64,000 nt of DNA from Saccharibacillus alkalitolerans (GCF_011090185.1 NZ_JAAFGS010000004.1:372001-436000), one strand, 5' to 3'; counted from the first letter of the stretch, positions 44,716 through 53,532 are shown. Notes: generated by a model not told the origin, from the sequence alone. Numbers and translations are program-made.

Positions 44716-44850
44716 AATCGTTTGGAGCTGCTTGCGCAAAACGCGGCTTTCCGTTAACGATGCCGCGGTCCGATCCGCATCGGCCCGCCGCCCGCTTCAA
44801 CCCCGAAACCGCGCGACCGCCTTCTGTTCAAGCTTTGATTCGCGCTGCAT

Positions 44851-45879
44851 TTATTTTCTGGCCCGGCCCATGGAGATCTTCCGGTGCGTCTCCGCGTCGG
44901 CCACCACGTACAGCTTCGCTTCCGCCGGAAGCGGAGCGTCCAGCTTGCGGTTGATGGCGAGGTCGTCACGGTCGGCAATCAGCGTCGCTCCCTGCAGCAG
45001 CAGATCGTCGAACGCGTCGCGGTACGTTTTCCAGGAAGGATTCGCCGCCACCTCGTACAGGTCGCTGCCGTTGCCCCGGCTGAGCAGCTGGCTGATCACG
45101 TCGGAGCTGCCTTCCTGCAGCGCCGCGCGGACGGCAAGCCTCGAGATGGCATCGTGCGACAAAATAAACTCGTTGACGTGCGCATGCCGGAAATTCTGCA
45201 CATGCTGCTCCTGGGTAATCTCCACGGTCGTATGCACGTCGGACGCCAATCGTTCGATGCTGGACACGATAAGCAGCGACTTGCCGTCGACGAGCGCCGA
45301 CTCTTCGATCCGTTCGTCCGCGAACACGATCGCCGCCCGGCAGGTCGCGATGCTCGCTTTGGTGAGCACTTCGTCCGACGCGGGATCGCCGCTGACGAAG
45401 TGAACCTGTTCCATATGCTCGACCGGATGATGCGACGATTCGTCGATCAGCACGATATGCGTTCTGGGATCATAGCACAGAATTTCTTCGATGGCCGATT
45501 TGGCCTTTTTGCTCCAATTGACGATGACGACATGTCCCTGTCCCTGATAGCTCAACAATCCCGCTCCTCTCTTCCGCTGTACCTCCGCAATCGAATCGAC
45601 GACTTTGCCGATGACCAGACTGAGCAGCCCGATTCCGAATATGTACAGGAAAATGGTGAATATTTTGCCTTCGGCCGACTCCATGAAGTAATCGCCGTAG
45701 CCCACGGTCGCCATCGTCGTCAGCACCCAGTAGAAGGCGTTGAACCAGTCCCCGAAGGTAGATGGTTCTATCGAATAAGCGACCGAAGCGCTGAACAGCA
45801 CGAAAACTCCGATAATGATGCCGATCGTCGTTTTTCTTAAATGCATCAGCTTGGTCGACAGCCGGATAAAAAAGTGCAC
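44851..45879 (-). CDS. Potassium channel with RCK/TrkA-N domain, YugO-like
   Basis: Two-helix potassium channel, 342 residues. Start GTG 45879, seven bases after AAGGAGG. First helix about 18-36, pore helix and selectivity filter TVGYGD (residues 58-63), second helix about 72-95, then a cytoplasmic RCK Rossmann domain starting GHVVIVNW (115-122) and a second regulatory lobe. B. subtilis YugO, the channel used in biofilm electrical signalling, has the same plan. The Rossmann motif is imperfect, since the usual GxGxxG is replaced by IVNWSKKA. It is divergent from the DUF4178 gene and belongs to a membrane/ATP-grasp locus. Confidence 0.88.
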   Translation of the reverse strand: MHFFIRLSTKLMHLRKTTIGIIIGVFVLFSASVAYSIEPSTFGDWFNAFYWVLTTMATVGYGDYFMESAEGKIFTIFLYIFGIGLLSLVIGKVVDSIAEVQRKRGAGLLSYQGQGHVVIVNWSKKAKSAIEEILCYDPRTHIVLIDESSHHPVEHMEQVHFVSGDPASDEVLTKASIATCRAAIVFADERIEESALVDGKSLLIVSSIERLASDVHTTVEITQEQHVQNFRHAHVNEFILSHDAISRLAVRAALQEGSSDVISQLLSRGNGSDLYEVAANPSWKTYRDAFDDLLLQGATLIADRDDLAINRKLDAPLPAEAKLYVVADAETHRKISMGRARK

Positions 45880-46065
45880 GCCCGCTCCTCCTTGCTTGGA
45901 AATGAACCGCGAATCGTCTATGATACGGCGAGAACGCTTTTTCCGAAACGCGGCTTTGAAAATTACGTACCACCTATAAGGTTGTCCATTCGAATTCCGC
46001 GCCGGCGCCTTTCCGAAGAAAAATCCGAAAGTCGCCGGGCTATCCCGAAGTTGGAGGTCAAATCC

Positions 46066-46578
46066 ATGTCCATGTTCAAACGCATCCGCAACATTTTCGC
46101 CAAGCCCGAGGCTCCGATCCGCGAACGCGGCATTCTCGAGATCGGTCCCGGCGACATTTGCGAAGTCTCGCTCGTCACGTACGAAGTGGTCGGCCGGACC
46201 CGCAACAGCCGCCGCAACAGCGTCGTCCTGACGCTGCGCGACGGTTCTAATCTGTCTTATCTGGTTATTGAAGAGCGCGAAGAGAACAAGTACGCGCTGT
46301 ACCATCCCATCGACGGGCGGCTCGACTCGATCGAGGAAGTCCCGACGACGATGGAACTCGACGGTATCGTCTACCATCTCGAAGAGCAGTACAACGGCCA
46401 CGTCGCGACGACCGGCCGCACCCCGTTCATGCAGGGCGGCGACCAGTCCGTCTGGCAGTATCAGTCGGACAATATGAAGCTGCTGCGCATCGAATGGATG
46501 GACGGCCGCTTCATGCTCTACGAAGGCGAGGATATTCCTCCGGCCGACGTAAGAGTCATTCGAGGCGGAGGCGCGTAA
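46066..46578 (+). CDS. DUF4178-domain protein
   Basis: Cytoplasmic protein, 170 residues from ATG 46066 (GGAGG upstream). A basic N-terminus (MFKRIRNIFAKPEAPIRERG) precedes a beta-rich domain that matches the DUF4178 pattern, with LEIGPGDICEVSLVTYEVVG and WQYQSDNMKLLRIEWMDGRFMLYEGEDI. The central part has alternating strands and many acidic residues. DUF4178 genes are repeatedly found beside DUF350, an ATP-grasp GspS-like enzyme and potassium channels in many bacteria, as here. Its role is unknown. It is convergent with the DUF350 operon and shares the hairpin at 46605-46644. Confidence 0.8.
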   Translation: MSMFKRIRNIFAKPEAPIRERGILEIGPGDICEVSLVTYEVVGRTRNSRRNSVVLTLRDGSNLSYLVIEEREENKYALYHPIDGRLDSIEEVPTTMELDGIVYHLEEQYNGHVATTGRTPFMQGGDQSVWQYQSDNMKLLRIEWMDGRFMLYEGEDIPPADVRVIRGGGA

Positions 46579-46604
46579 GCCAAGCCCCTTTCGCCCAGTT
46601 GGAT

Positions 46605-46644
46605 AAGGCCGCGCCCGCTGCTCACAGCGGACGCGGCCTTTTTT
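46605..46644. terminator. Bidirectional terminator between DUF4178 and DUF350 genes
   Basis: Sixteen-bp stem with one mismatch (46605-46620 with 46625-46640), four-base loop, then six T on the plus strand. Confidence 0.88.
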
Positions 46645-46650
46645 CTGCGT

Positions 46651-47061
46651 TTAGATAATCAGACTGCTGATGGAGATCGCTGTCCCGATGAATACCGCGC
46701 ACAGCAGGAGCCCGACGGCCACATTGCCTTTTTGCAGCTGATCGGCGATTTTGAACTTCGGCGTAAGCAGCTCGAACACCCAGTACACGATGACGAGGCA
46801 GACTTGTCCGACTACGAACCACAGCGCCATATGCCAGATCGACGTATTGGTATAAGCCGAAATGCCGAGAATGATGCCCGTCGCGATAAACTTGCCGGCG
46901 AGCGCCAGTCCTACCGCCACATTGCCTTTTTTCAGCTCGTCCATGTCGTTGAACGGCGTCTTGATGAAGAAAATCAGCATGCCTACTACCTGCAGCACAA
47001 TAATCGCTACCAGGCTGATCACCAGGTTGTACAAAATGATCCAATCAAACTCGAAGTCCAT
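46651..47061 (-). CDS. DUF350-family membrane protein with internal duplication
   Basis: Integral membrane protein, 136 residues from ATG 47061, which overlaps the last base of the previous stop (TAATG). It has four hydrophobic helices in two repeats; each repeat contains the same block, DELKKGNVAVGLALAGKFIATG and DQLQKGNVAVGLLLCAVFIG. The KGN-A-x-A/G pattern is the DUF350 signature (YjfL-like). It is last in a five-gene operon with the lipoprotein and the ATP-grasp enzyme. Function unknown; a channel or a membrane partner of the enzyme is possible. Confidence 0.9.
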   Translation of the reverse strand: MDFEFDWIILYNLVISLVAIIVLQVVGMLIFFIKTPFNDMDELKKGNVAVGLALAGKFIATGIILGISAYTNTSIWHMALWFVVGQVCLVIVYWVFELLTPKFKIADQLQKGNVAVGLLLCAVFIGTAISISSLII

Positions 47062-47750
47062 TATTTGGCCCACCCCCGAAATTTCGCATATGCCAGATCG
47101 TAATCGGCAAAGTCGTGCACTTCCTCCAGAACGACGGAAGCGGTTTTCGCATCTTTAAGCTTGCCGTAGCGACCTTCGTCGACCGGCTGCTTCATGCGGT
47201 TGCCCGAAGGCAGCTCAAGTACGGCGAAATTGCGCGTTTCTCCGTTGTACTCGGTCTTGTACACGCCGACCACGTCGATATCCGTCGTAACCGACACTTT
47301 CAAGTTCTCCAGATCGGCCATTGCCGCCGCCTCGTCCGGATACGACTTGAGCGTCGTCCAGCCGGACAAGCGGACATCGTTGCGTCCTTCTTCGTCCGTC
47401 GTCAGTTCGGCGTTCATGTACTGAAGCGTCCAGACCTTTTGTCCGGTCGCGTAATTGTTGTCGTTCGGCAGCAGTTCGTTATCCGGCAGGACGGTCATGT
47501 CGCTTCCGATCAGGTCGCCGACTTCGCCCTCCTGAATCCGGTAATCCCACGGTACGGTATTGGTGCCCGGACCGTCGTCTGCATTCGTGCTCAGCACGGA
47601 ATTTTTCGAGCAGGCTCCCAGCGCCAACACAAGCAGCAGCAGAACCGGGAGCAGCAGCAGTCTTCCTGTGCCCAAGCTTCGCGGCGCACGCTGTCCGCTT
47701 CTCTCTGCCCGGCCGCTTGCCGACCCGGCAGCTTCGATATTTCGCCGCAT
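47061..47750 (-). CDS. Uncharacterised lipoprotein of the ATP-grasp locus
   Basis: Exported lipoprotein, 229 residues. A long Arg/Ser-rich N-terminus (about 30 residues) precedes the hydrophobic core and the lipobox LALGAC with Cys47. The mature part has many charged residues and beta-like segments (KVWTLQYMNAELTTDEEGR, VVGVYKTEYNGETRNFAVLELPSG). Its ATG follows the preceding TGA with no gap. In related loci this position is often taken by a DUF4247 lipoprotein; I cannot confirm that family here. It is probably an extracytoplasmic partner of DUF350 and the ATP-grasp protein. Confidence 0.75.
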   Translation of the reverse strand: MRRNIEAAGSASGRAERSGQRAPRSLGTGRLLLLPVLLLLVLALGACSKNSVLSTNADDGPGTNTVPWDYRIQEGEVGDLIGSDMTVLPDNELLPNDNNYATGQKVWTLQYMNAELTTDEEGRNDVRLSGWTTLKSYPDEAAAMADLENLKVSVTTDIDVVGVYKTEYNGETRNFAVLELPSGNRMKQPVDEGRYGKLKDAKTASVVLEEVHDFADYDLAYAKFRGWAK

Positions 47751-48941
47751 TCATTTCACTCCCAACGCAATAAAATGGCTGGCATTGCCGGTGATCAATC
47801 CGCCGGCGCGGCCCAGCATGCCGCACGGAACGCCGTCGATGACGAACATGCCGGTGAGCAGATGCAGTTCGCCTTCGGCCGTCGTCACGCGCGGCAAGTC
47901 CGCCCTTTTCTGATACACGACGGGAAACAGACCGCTCGTGTCGTAACCTTCTTCGTCCTGAAGCTCCAGCTCGCCTTCGCGCCCGTACATGCGCACGGAG
48001 CCGCCTTCGCGGCCGAACATCGACTTGGATACGTAATCGCCGGAAAAAACGGGCTTGTTATATGTAGGCAGCATATACCGCCCGATCGCTTCGCGCTCTT
48101 CTTCGTCGTACAGCATGCCCAGTTCGTGCAGCCCCCAGACGACCGCCATCATGCCTTTGGACTGCAGCAGAATGGCATGCGGAGGGTTGAACAGCTTGAG
48201 CTGGCCGCTTTCGACCGCATAAGCCAGCGCTTCGCCGCCGTCGTCGACCGACATCCATTCTTTCGGGTACAGCGCGAACATCCGATGAATCGGAGCGCCG
48301 CTTCCGTCTTTGACCAGCCCGTCGTCGATCGTAAGCTCCAGACAGTCGACGAGCCGCATGTCCCGGCCGCTGTGCTTGACCAGCGCTTCGACGGTCCCCG
48401 AATCTTCCGCGTGCTCGCCGTAGGCGATGCAGGCCGCGGTATCCGGCTTCTCCGCCTCCCAGGCCGACCGCACCTGCTCCGGCATGGAACCGTTCATGCT
48501 GCGGATGCCTGCCTGCTCGCACATCCAAGGCGTGGCGATCGACGCTTCGACGTATCCGGTCGGCGTATCGGCGTTCAGCTCCAGCAGCTTGATGCCTTCA
48601 TTCGTCACGGCGAAGTCGAACCTCGCGTAGCGGCTGATTACCGGTCCTTCCGCCACGGGCGCCTGATCGAGCATGTTCCATAGGACGGGCGGAATGCCGA
48701 TCAGTTCGTACAGCTCGCGGCGGCGGTGAACGTACCGCACCGCTTTGTCGAACACCGACCACAGCCGGCGCGACGCTTCTTCAAGCTCGGCATGGACGGC
48801 TTCGTCCATCGCGGCGGCCTGGTCGATCCAATATCGTTCATCCTCGTAATCGGCCCAGGTAAAGCCCAGGCGACGCAGCTCTTCCACCCGTGCCGCCCGG
48901 TCCGGGGACGGACGGCCGACAATTTCGAATAGGCCGCTCAT
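47751..48941 (-). CDS. Glutathionylspermidine-synthase-like ATP-grasp ligase
   Basis: ATP-grasp amide ligase of the GspS C-terminal family, 396 residues, single domain: the amidase half of classical GspS is absent. Visible landmarks are the substrate/Mg region RYARFDFAVTNEGIKLLELNADTPTG (about 104-129), the nucleotide segment SGQLKLFNPPHAILLQSKGMM, and the late catalytic block YVSKSMFGREGGSV (about 302-315). The family joins an acid to an amine at ATP cost. In bacteria without glutathione the substrate is unlikely to be glutathionylspermidine; a peptide or membrane-linked substrate has been proposed for this subfamily. The start overlaps the previous stop by four bases. Confidence 0.85.
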   Translation of the reverse strand: MSGLFEIVGRPSPDRAARVEELRRLGFTWADYEDERYWIDQAAAMDEAVHAELEEASRRLWSVFDKAVRYVHRRRELYELIGIPPVLWNMLDQAPVAEGPVISRYARFDFAVTNEGIKLLELNADTPTGYVEASIATPWMCEQAGIRSMNGSMPEQVRSAWEAEKPDTAACIAYGEHAEDSGTVEALVKHSGRDMRLVDCLELTIDDGLVKDGSGAPIHRMFALYPKEWMSVDDGGEALAYAVESGQLKLFNPPHAILLQSKGMMAVVWGLHELGMLYDEEEREAIGRYMLPTYNKPVFSGDYVSKSMFGREGGSVRMYGREGELELQDEEGYDTSGLFPVVYQKRADLPRVTTAEGELHLLTGMFVIDGVPCGMLGRAGGLITGNASHFIALGVK

Positions 48942-49660
48942 CCCCCGAAAAATCCTCCCGAACGCGAACCGGACGACTTCGAACCGGAGGAACTGAGCCC
49001 GCTCGATTTGCCGCCGATGCTGCCCGATCCGGCCGACGTCGATCGCCGGGTGATCTTGCCCGTCGAGTTCGACGTCTTCGGCCGGACGCTGGAGCCGGAT
49101 ACCGGCCGGTTCTGGAAGCTGCCGCTGTTGTAGCTTCGCGGCGTATAAGGACGGCTCGTGCCCGCGTAGTAACCGCCCCGGTTGTTATACCATCCGCGCG
49201 ACGAATAAACGCCGGCGTTATTGAACAAGAAATGATACAGCATCAGGTCGCCCCAGCCGAAATGCGAACCGTAACCGCCGTAATAGTTGTTGACGACGGT
49301 CGTCCCGTCGCCGGAACCGCCCGTCTCGGAAGCCGGAGGCGCCGTCTGTTCTTCTTCCCGCAGATCTTCCGGCGTAATCGGAAGACTCCAATCGACCGTC
49401 GGATCGTAATACTGCTTCACTTCGTCCGACGACCATTCCACCAGCTTCGGCTCCGACGATCCGGACGCGTTCGAAGCGAGCGCGCCGCCCGGCACCAATG
49501 CCGTATTGGCGATCAGCGCGAGGCCGAGCGACGTCGACAGCACTTTGATCGGCCGGCTCGTAACCGGATCGGAATCCCGGCTAACGCGCGGCCGCGCATC
49601 GGCCGACGCCTGTCGGCCGCCGGACTTCGATTCTGCTTGTTGATTCTCTTTATGGTCCAA
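48938..49660 (-). CDS. Gly/Ser/Asn-rich membrane-anchored protein of unknown function
   Basis: A 240-residue protein starting with TTG 49660, eight bases after AGGGAGGG. Cytoplasmic or pre-signal region 1-38, hydrophobic helix about 39-63 (VLSTSLGLALIANTALVPGGALA), then an acidic stretch (WSSDEVKQYYDP, TPEDLREEEQ) and a Tyr/Asn/Gly-rich middle (VVNNYYGGYGSHFGWGDLML). The last 70 residues are almost pure Ser/Gly/Lys/Arg and end in SGGFFGG. It looks like a surface protein with a disordered, basic C-terminus, perhaps a substrate of the ATP-grasp enzyme encoded next. No known family. Confidence 0.75.
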   Translation of the reverse strand: MDHKENQQAESKSGGRQASADARPRVSRDSDPVTSRPIKVLSTSLGLALIANTALVPGGALASNASGSSEPKLVEWSSDEVKQYYDPTVDWSLPITPEDLREEEQTAPPASETGGSGDGTTVVNNYYGGYGSHFGWGDLMLYHFLFNNAGVYSSRGWYNNRGGYYAGTSRPYTPRSYNSGSFQNRPVSGSSVRPKTSNSTGKITRRSTSAGSGSIGGKSSGLSSSGSKSSGSRSGGFFGG

Positions 49661-49702
49661 CCTTCATTCCCTCCCTCTGAGCGAAAACTGCCTCCCTGCT
49701 CT

Positions 49703-49915
49703 TTAGCCGTGCATTGGCACAAGCAGAAGTTCCAGCTTGCCCGTATCGACATTCAGTCGGCCTTCGACCGCTTCGTATTCTTTGCCCTGTACCACGAGGT
49801 AATTGGCATGTTCGAGCGCGGCTACCATATTCATGCTCCACTGCCGCTCTTCGATCTGTCTTAATTCGCCGCCCACCATTTTTTCAAACAGCACGACTCC
49901 GATATCCTGTCCCAT
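49703..49915 (-). CDS. Small conserved-looking protein, 70 residues, first gene of the ATP-grasp operon
   Basis: Cytoplasmic mini-protein starting at ATG 49915, with GGGAGG five bases upstream; the frame is open further upstream but with no ribosome site. The sequence MGQDIGVVLFEKMVGGELRQ then EERQWSMNMVAALEHANYLVV and a beta hairpin at the end (GRLNVDTGKLELLLVPM) suggest an alpha/beta fold. It lies 42 bases before the Gly/Ser-rich gene in the same direction. Unknown function. Confidence 0.65.
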   Translation of the reverse strand: MGQDIGVVLFEKMVGGELRQIEERQWSMNMVAALEHANYLVVQGKEYEAVEGRLNVDTGKLELLLVPMHG

Positions 49916-50140
49916 TGCATCCTCCCTCTTCTTGGATTGGATTCGCAGCTTTTTTCTGTGCACGCTGCTTTTTTTCTTCAGCTCACGGTTTCTGTATACG
50001 CACGTCCGCGGAATTCGTTGCGAAAAGTATCCGAGCCGCCTTTTCTTCCCGATATTCCCATCCAGCATACGATGTCTTTCCGATGAAGGCAATATACCGG
50101 CACTCGGATTCCGCGAAAACGCTCTCATATTTGGACACGG

Positions 50141-50172
50141 CAAAAAGACGCCCGCGCATTGAGGCGCGGACG
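50141..50172 (-). terminator. Terminator of the PutP-type symporter gene
   Basis: Stem cgcccgcgc (50149-50157) with gcgcggacg (50164-50172), one wobble pair, then five T on the minus strand. Confidence 0.85.
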
Positions 50173-50252
50173 CCGGGCTGGCGACGTTAGAGATCAAGGA
50201 CCCGCGGCGCGCAGCCGATCGGCGTTCTCCGGCAAGCCGCATAGGCGCGCGC

Positions 50253-51701
50253 TTACGTCCGGGCTTTGCGGAGCTCCGGCTTTTTCCCGCCCGTCAGCAG
50301 GCTGACGGCGACGATCGCGATCAAATTGGCCGCGAAGCCGGGTACGATCTCGTACAGCGATTCCTTCAAGACCGGGATGTTGGCCCAGACGATGACGGTA
50401 ATCGCCCCGGCGGCCATGCCGGCAAGCGCGCCCCAGCGGTTCATCCGCTTCCAATACAGGCTGAGCAAGATGACAGGGCCGAACGAAGCGCCGAAACCGG
50501 CCCAGGCGTAAGCCACCAGCGTCAGAATCGTATCGTTTTTCGTATAGGACAGCAGCAGGGCGACGATCGACACGACCAGCACCGCCGAGCGGCTGACCGC
50601 CGTCAGCTCCCGTTCCGAAGCGCCGCGGCGCAGCAGAATCCGGTAAAGATCCTCCGTCAGCGAACTGGACGTCACGAGCAGCTGCGAAGAGATCGTGCTC
50701 ATGACGGCAGCCAGCAGCGCGGCGAGCAGAAAGCCCGTAATCAGAGGATGGAACATGATTCGCGACAGCTCGATAAACACCGTCTCCGGATCCGCCAGAT
50801 TCCGGCCGCTTCGCGAAAAGTAAGCCGCGCCGATCAGACCCGTCAGCATGGCGCCGCAGACGGAGAAGATCATCCAGCACATGCCGATCCGCCGGGCTTT
50901 CTTGATTTCGTTGACCGAAGAAATCGCCATGAAGCGGACGATGATATGCGGTTGGCCGAAATAACCGAGCCCCCAGGCGAGCAGCGACACGATGCCGAGC
51001 GTGCTGGCGCCTTTGAGCGGATCGAGCAGCGTGGGATCGAAGGCGCGAATCTCGCTCAGCGTCCCGCCGACTCCTCCGGTATGGATCAGCGTGACGACCG
51101 GAACGAGAATCAGCGCGAGGAACATGATCAGCCCCTGCACGAAATCGGTCCAACTGACGGCCAGGAAACCGCCGAACAACGTGTAGGCGATCGTGACGCC
51201 CGCCACGATCCAAAGCCCCGTGCGGTAATCCAGTCCGAAGCTCGATTGGAACAGCACCCCGCCCGACACCATTCCGGATGAGATATAGAAAGTAAAGAAT
51301 ACGATGATAACCAGCGCGGAAACCAGGCGAACGATCCGCGTTCCGTCGCCGAAGCGGTTTTCCAGATAGGAAGGAATGGTCATCGCGTCGCCCGCTTCCT
51401 CCGTGTAGGTCCGCAGGCGGGGCGCCACGTAGAGCCAATTGGCGTACGCGCCGATCGTCAGCCCGACGGCGATCCAGCCGGCGCTGAGTCCCTGCGCGAA
51501 CATCGCCCCGGGCAGTCCCATCAGCAGCCAGCCGCTCATGTCGGCCGCCCCCGCGCTGAGTGCGGTAACGGCAGGTCCGAGGCTGCGCCCTCCCAGCACG
51601 TAATCGGATAAGCCCGACGTGCGTTTGTACGCGAACCAGCCGATCAGCAGCATTCCGGCCAAATATACCGTCAGCGAAATCAAAATTTGCGTATTGATCA
51701 T
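50253..51701 (-). CDS. putP: Sodium/proline symporter
   Basis: Sodium:solute symporter (SSS family), 482 residues and about 13 membrane helices. Start ATG 51701 after GGGG. The proline-specific branch is shown by the segments GGRSLGPAVTALSAGAADMSGWLLMGLPGA (about 38-67) and GWGLGYFGQPHIIVRFMA-like sequence in the middle, both PutP hallmarks, and by ALLAAVMSTISSQLLVTSSSLTEDLYR. It imports proline for nutrition or osmoprotection. Its terminator is at 50141. It is divergent from the POT peptide transporter gene, with a 256-base intergenic region. Confidence 0.92.
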   Translation of the reverse strand: MINTQILISLTVYLAGMLLIGWFAYKRTSGLSDYVLGGRSLGPAVTALSAGAADMSGWLLMGLPGAMFAQGLSAGWIAVGLTIGAYANWLYVAPRLRTYTEEAGDAMTIPSYLENRFGDGTRIVRLVSALVIIVFFTFYISSGMVSGGVLFQSSFGLDYRTGLWIVAGVTIAYTLFGGFLAVSWTDFVQGLIMFLALILVPVVTLIHTGGVGGTLSEIRAFDPTLLDPLKGASTLGIVSLLAWGLGYFGQPHIIVRFMAISSVNEIKKARRIGMCWMIFSVCGAMLTGLIGAAYFSRSGRNLADPETVFIELSRIMFHPLITGFLLAALLAAVMSTISSQLLVTSSSLTEDLYRILLRRGASERELTAVSRSAVLVVSIVALLLSYTKNDTILTLVAYAWAGFGASFGPVILLSLYWKRMNRWGALAGMAAGAITVIVWANIPVLKESLYEIVPGFAANLIAIVAVSLLTGGKKPELRKART

Positions 51702-51824
51702 GTTGTTCCCCCGGTTTCTTTCATGTTGTCTCTTTGGACCTTCCGTTTTCGAAAGCCATTTTATGATCGTAATCGATTTACCGCGGCAGAGCAATATAAT
51801 TGACGATTTCATGAGCAAATGTCA

Positions 51825-51840
51825 AATTCGAAAACGAATT
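51825..51840. promoter_or_regulatory. Inverted repeat between putP and the POT gene
   Basis: AATTCG-aaaa-CGAATT (51825-51840), followed by a third half-site-like cgaattt. It lies in the A/T-rich divergent promoter region and could be an operator for either gene. No regulator is identified. Confidence 0.4.
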
Positions 51841-51957
51841 CGGCGAATTTCTTGCATAAAGACGGTGCATTAGGCCAAAAAACCTTATATTATTAGTCGT
51901 GCTGCCCGTTTAGGGTTATGTAAGCAATAGGCAAGTCGAAAAGGTGGAGGGGTATCA

Positions 51958-53469
51958 ATGAAAGGCAGTGCCGGAAAAAATGCGGAAGTCACCAAGCAAA
52001 ACATCGTGGACAGCGTGCCGCAAACCGGATTTTTCGGTCATCCGAAAGGATTGCTGACGCTATTTTTCACGGAATTTTGGGAGCGCTTCTCGTATTACGG
52101 GATGCGGGCGCTTCTGCTGTACTACATTTACGATACGACGGTAAACGGCGGGCTCGGCTTTACCCAGTCGACCGCGGTCGCGATCATGTCGGTCTATGGG
52201 TCGCTTGTGTACATGTCGACCATTATCGGCGGCTGGTTGGCGGACCGCGTGCTCGGCAAGTCGAAGTCGTTATTCTACGGCGGCATCTTGATCATGCTGG
52301 GCCATATCGCGCTGGCTTTTCCTGGCGGGGCGCCGACGCTGTACACTTCGATGGGCCTCATCATTATCGGTACGGGGCTGCTGAAGCCGAACGTATCGAG
52401 CGTGGTAGGCGAAATGTATGCGGAAAACGATAATCGGCGCGACGCGGGCTTCAGCATCTTCTACATGGGCATCAATATGGGCGCCCTGATCGCTCCGCTG
52501 ATCGTCGGCACCGTGGGGCAGAAGGTGGATTATCATCTCGGCTTCTCCCTGGCCGCGGTCGGCATGCTGGCCGGGCTGCTGGTCTTCCTGTTCACGCGCA
52601 AAAAGTACCTGGGACTCGCCGGCGCGACCGTGCCGAATCCGCTCACCCGCGAGGAACGCGGACGGGTGCTGACCCGGCTCGGCCTCGGCGCGCTGATCGT
52701 CGCGGCGATCGTCGCGGCCGCCGCCTGGACGGGCTGGTTGACGATCCGGTCGTTCACGGTCGCGATCAGCATCCTGGGCGTGCTGATTCCGGTCGCGTAC
52801 TTCACCGTCATGTACCGAAGCGGCAAAACGACCGATATCGAGCGTTCCCGCCTGCTCGCCTACATTCCGCTGTTTATCGCGGCGGTCATGTTCTGGTCGA
52901 TCCAGGAGCAGGGCGCGACGATCCTCGGCGTCTATGCCGACCAGCGGACGCAGCTGGACTTCGCCGGCATCCACATCGAGCCGTCCTGGTTCCAGTCGGC
53001 CAATCCGCTGTTCATCATCGTGCTGGCTCCCGTGTTCGCCTGGCTGTGGACGTCGCTCGGCGACCGCCAGCCGAGCGTCCCGGTCAAGTTCTCGCTCGGT
53101 CTGCTGTTCGCCGGCCTCTCGTTCCTGGTTATCCTGCTCCCGGGCCAATTCGGCGGCGGCGGGCTCGTCAATCCGCTGTGGCTCGTGCTCAGCTACTTCG
53201 TCGTTGTGCTCGGCGAGCTGTGCCTGTCGCCGGTCGGCCTCTCGACGACGACCAAGCTGGCGCCGGAAGCCTTCTCGGCTCAGGCGATGAGCCTCTGGTT
53301 TCTGGCACCGGCGGCGGCCCAGGCGATCAACGCCCTGATCAGCCAACTGTATTCGGAAGAGAACGAGACGCTGTATTTCGGCATTATCGGCGGCGCTTCG
53401 ATCGCGCTGGGCGTCGTGCTGTTCCTGATCGCTCCGGTCATCCGAAAGGCGATGCGAGGCATTCATTAG
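51958..53469 (+). CDS. POT-family proton-dependent di/tripeptide transporter
   Basis: Major facilitator of the POT/PTR2 family, 503 residues, 14 helices, importing di- and tripeptides with protons. The diagnostic motif ExxERFxYY is at residues 39-47 (EFWERFSYY). The PTR2 block STIIGGWLADRVLGKSKSLFYGG follows, and the later FYMGINMGALIAPLIVGTVG matches the second family signature. C-terminal helices read SPVGLSTTTKLAPEAFSAQAMSLWF. Start ATG 51958 with GGTGGAGG upstream. DtpT of lactic bacteria is the closest named relative I would suggest. Confidence 0.93.
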   Translation: MKGSAGKNAEVTKQNIVDSVPQTGFFGHPKGLLTLFFTEFWERFSYYGMRALLLYYIYDTTVNGGLGFTQSTAVAIMSVYGSLVYMSTIIGGWLADRVLGKSKSLFYGGILIMLGHIALAFPGGAPTLYTSMGLIIIGTGLLKPNVSSVVGEMYAENDNRRDAGFSIFYMGINMGALIAPLIVGTVGQKVDYHLGFSLAAVGMLAGLLVFLFTRKKYLGLAGATVPNPLTREERGRVLTRLGLGALIVAAIVAAAAWTGWLTIRSFTVAISILGVLIPVAYFTVMYRSGKTTDIERSRLLAYIPLFIAAVMFWSIQEQGATILGVYADQRTQLDFAGIHIEPSWFQSANPLFIIVLAPVFAWLWTSLGDRQPSVPVKFSLGLLFAGLSFLVILLPGQFGGGGLVNPLWLVLSYFVVVLGELCLSPVGLSTTTKLAPEAFSAQAMSLWFLAPAAAQAINALISQLYSEENETLYFGIIGGASIALGVVLFLIAPVIRKAMRGIH

Positions 53470-53498
53470 ACGTGAATATCGCACCGAACCGGCACCAA

Positions 53499-53532
53499 AA
53501 AGGCCTCTGCCCACTCGGCATGAGGCCTTTTC
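53499..53532. terminator. Bidirectional terminator
   Basis: Stem aaaaggcctc (53499-53508) with gaggcctttt (53523-53532), plus inner tgcc/ggca pairs. It lies between the convergent POT and mutarotase genes. Confidence 0.88.

Noticed and set aside
44653-44739. N-terminal extension of the HxlR frame to an ATG at 44739
   Set aside because: It would translate through the strong hairpin at 44680-44715 and antisense to the quinone-reductase tail, and none of it resembles HxlR proteins.
47751-48941. True glutathionylspermidine/trypanothione synthesis
   Set aside because: Only the ATP-grasp half is present, and Bacillales generally use bacillithiol rather than glutathione, so that reaction should not be assumed from the family name.
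51820-51840. CodY box between putP and the POT gene
   Set aside because: The A/T-rich palindrome suggested it, and both transporters are typical CodY targets, but the match to AATTTTCNGAAAATT is poor when aligned base by base.
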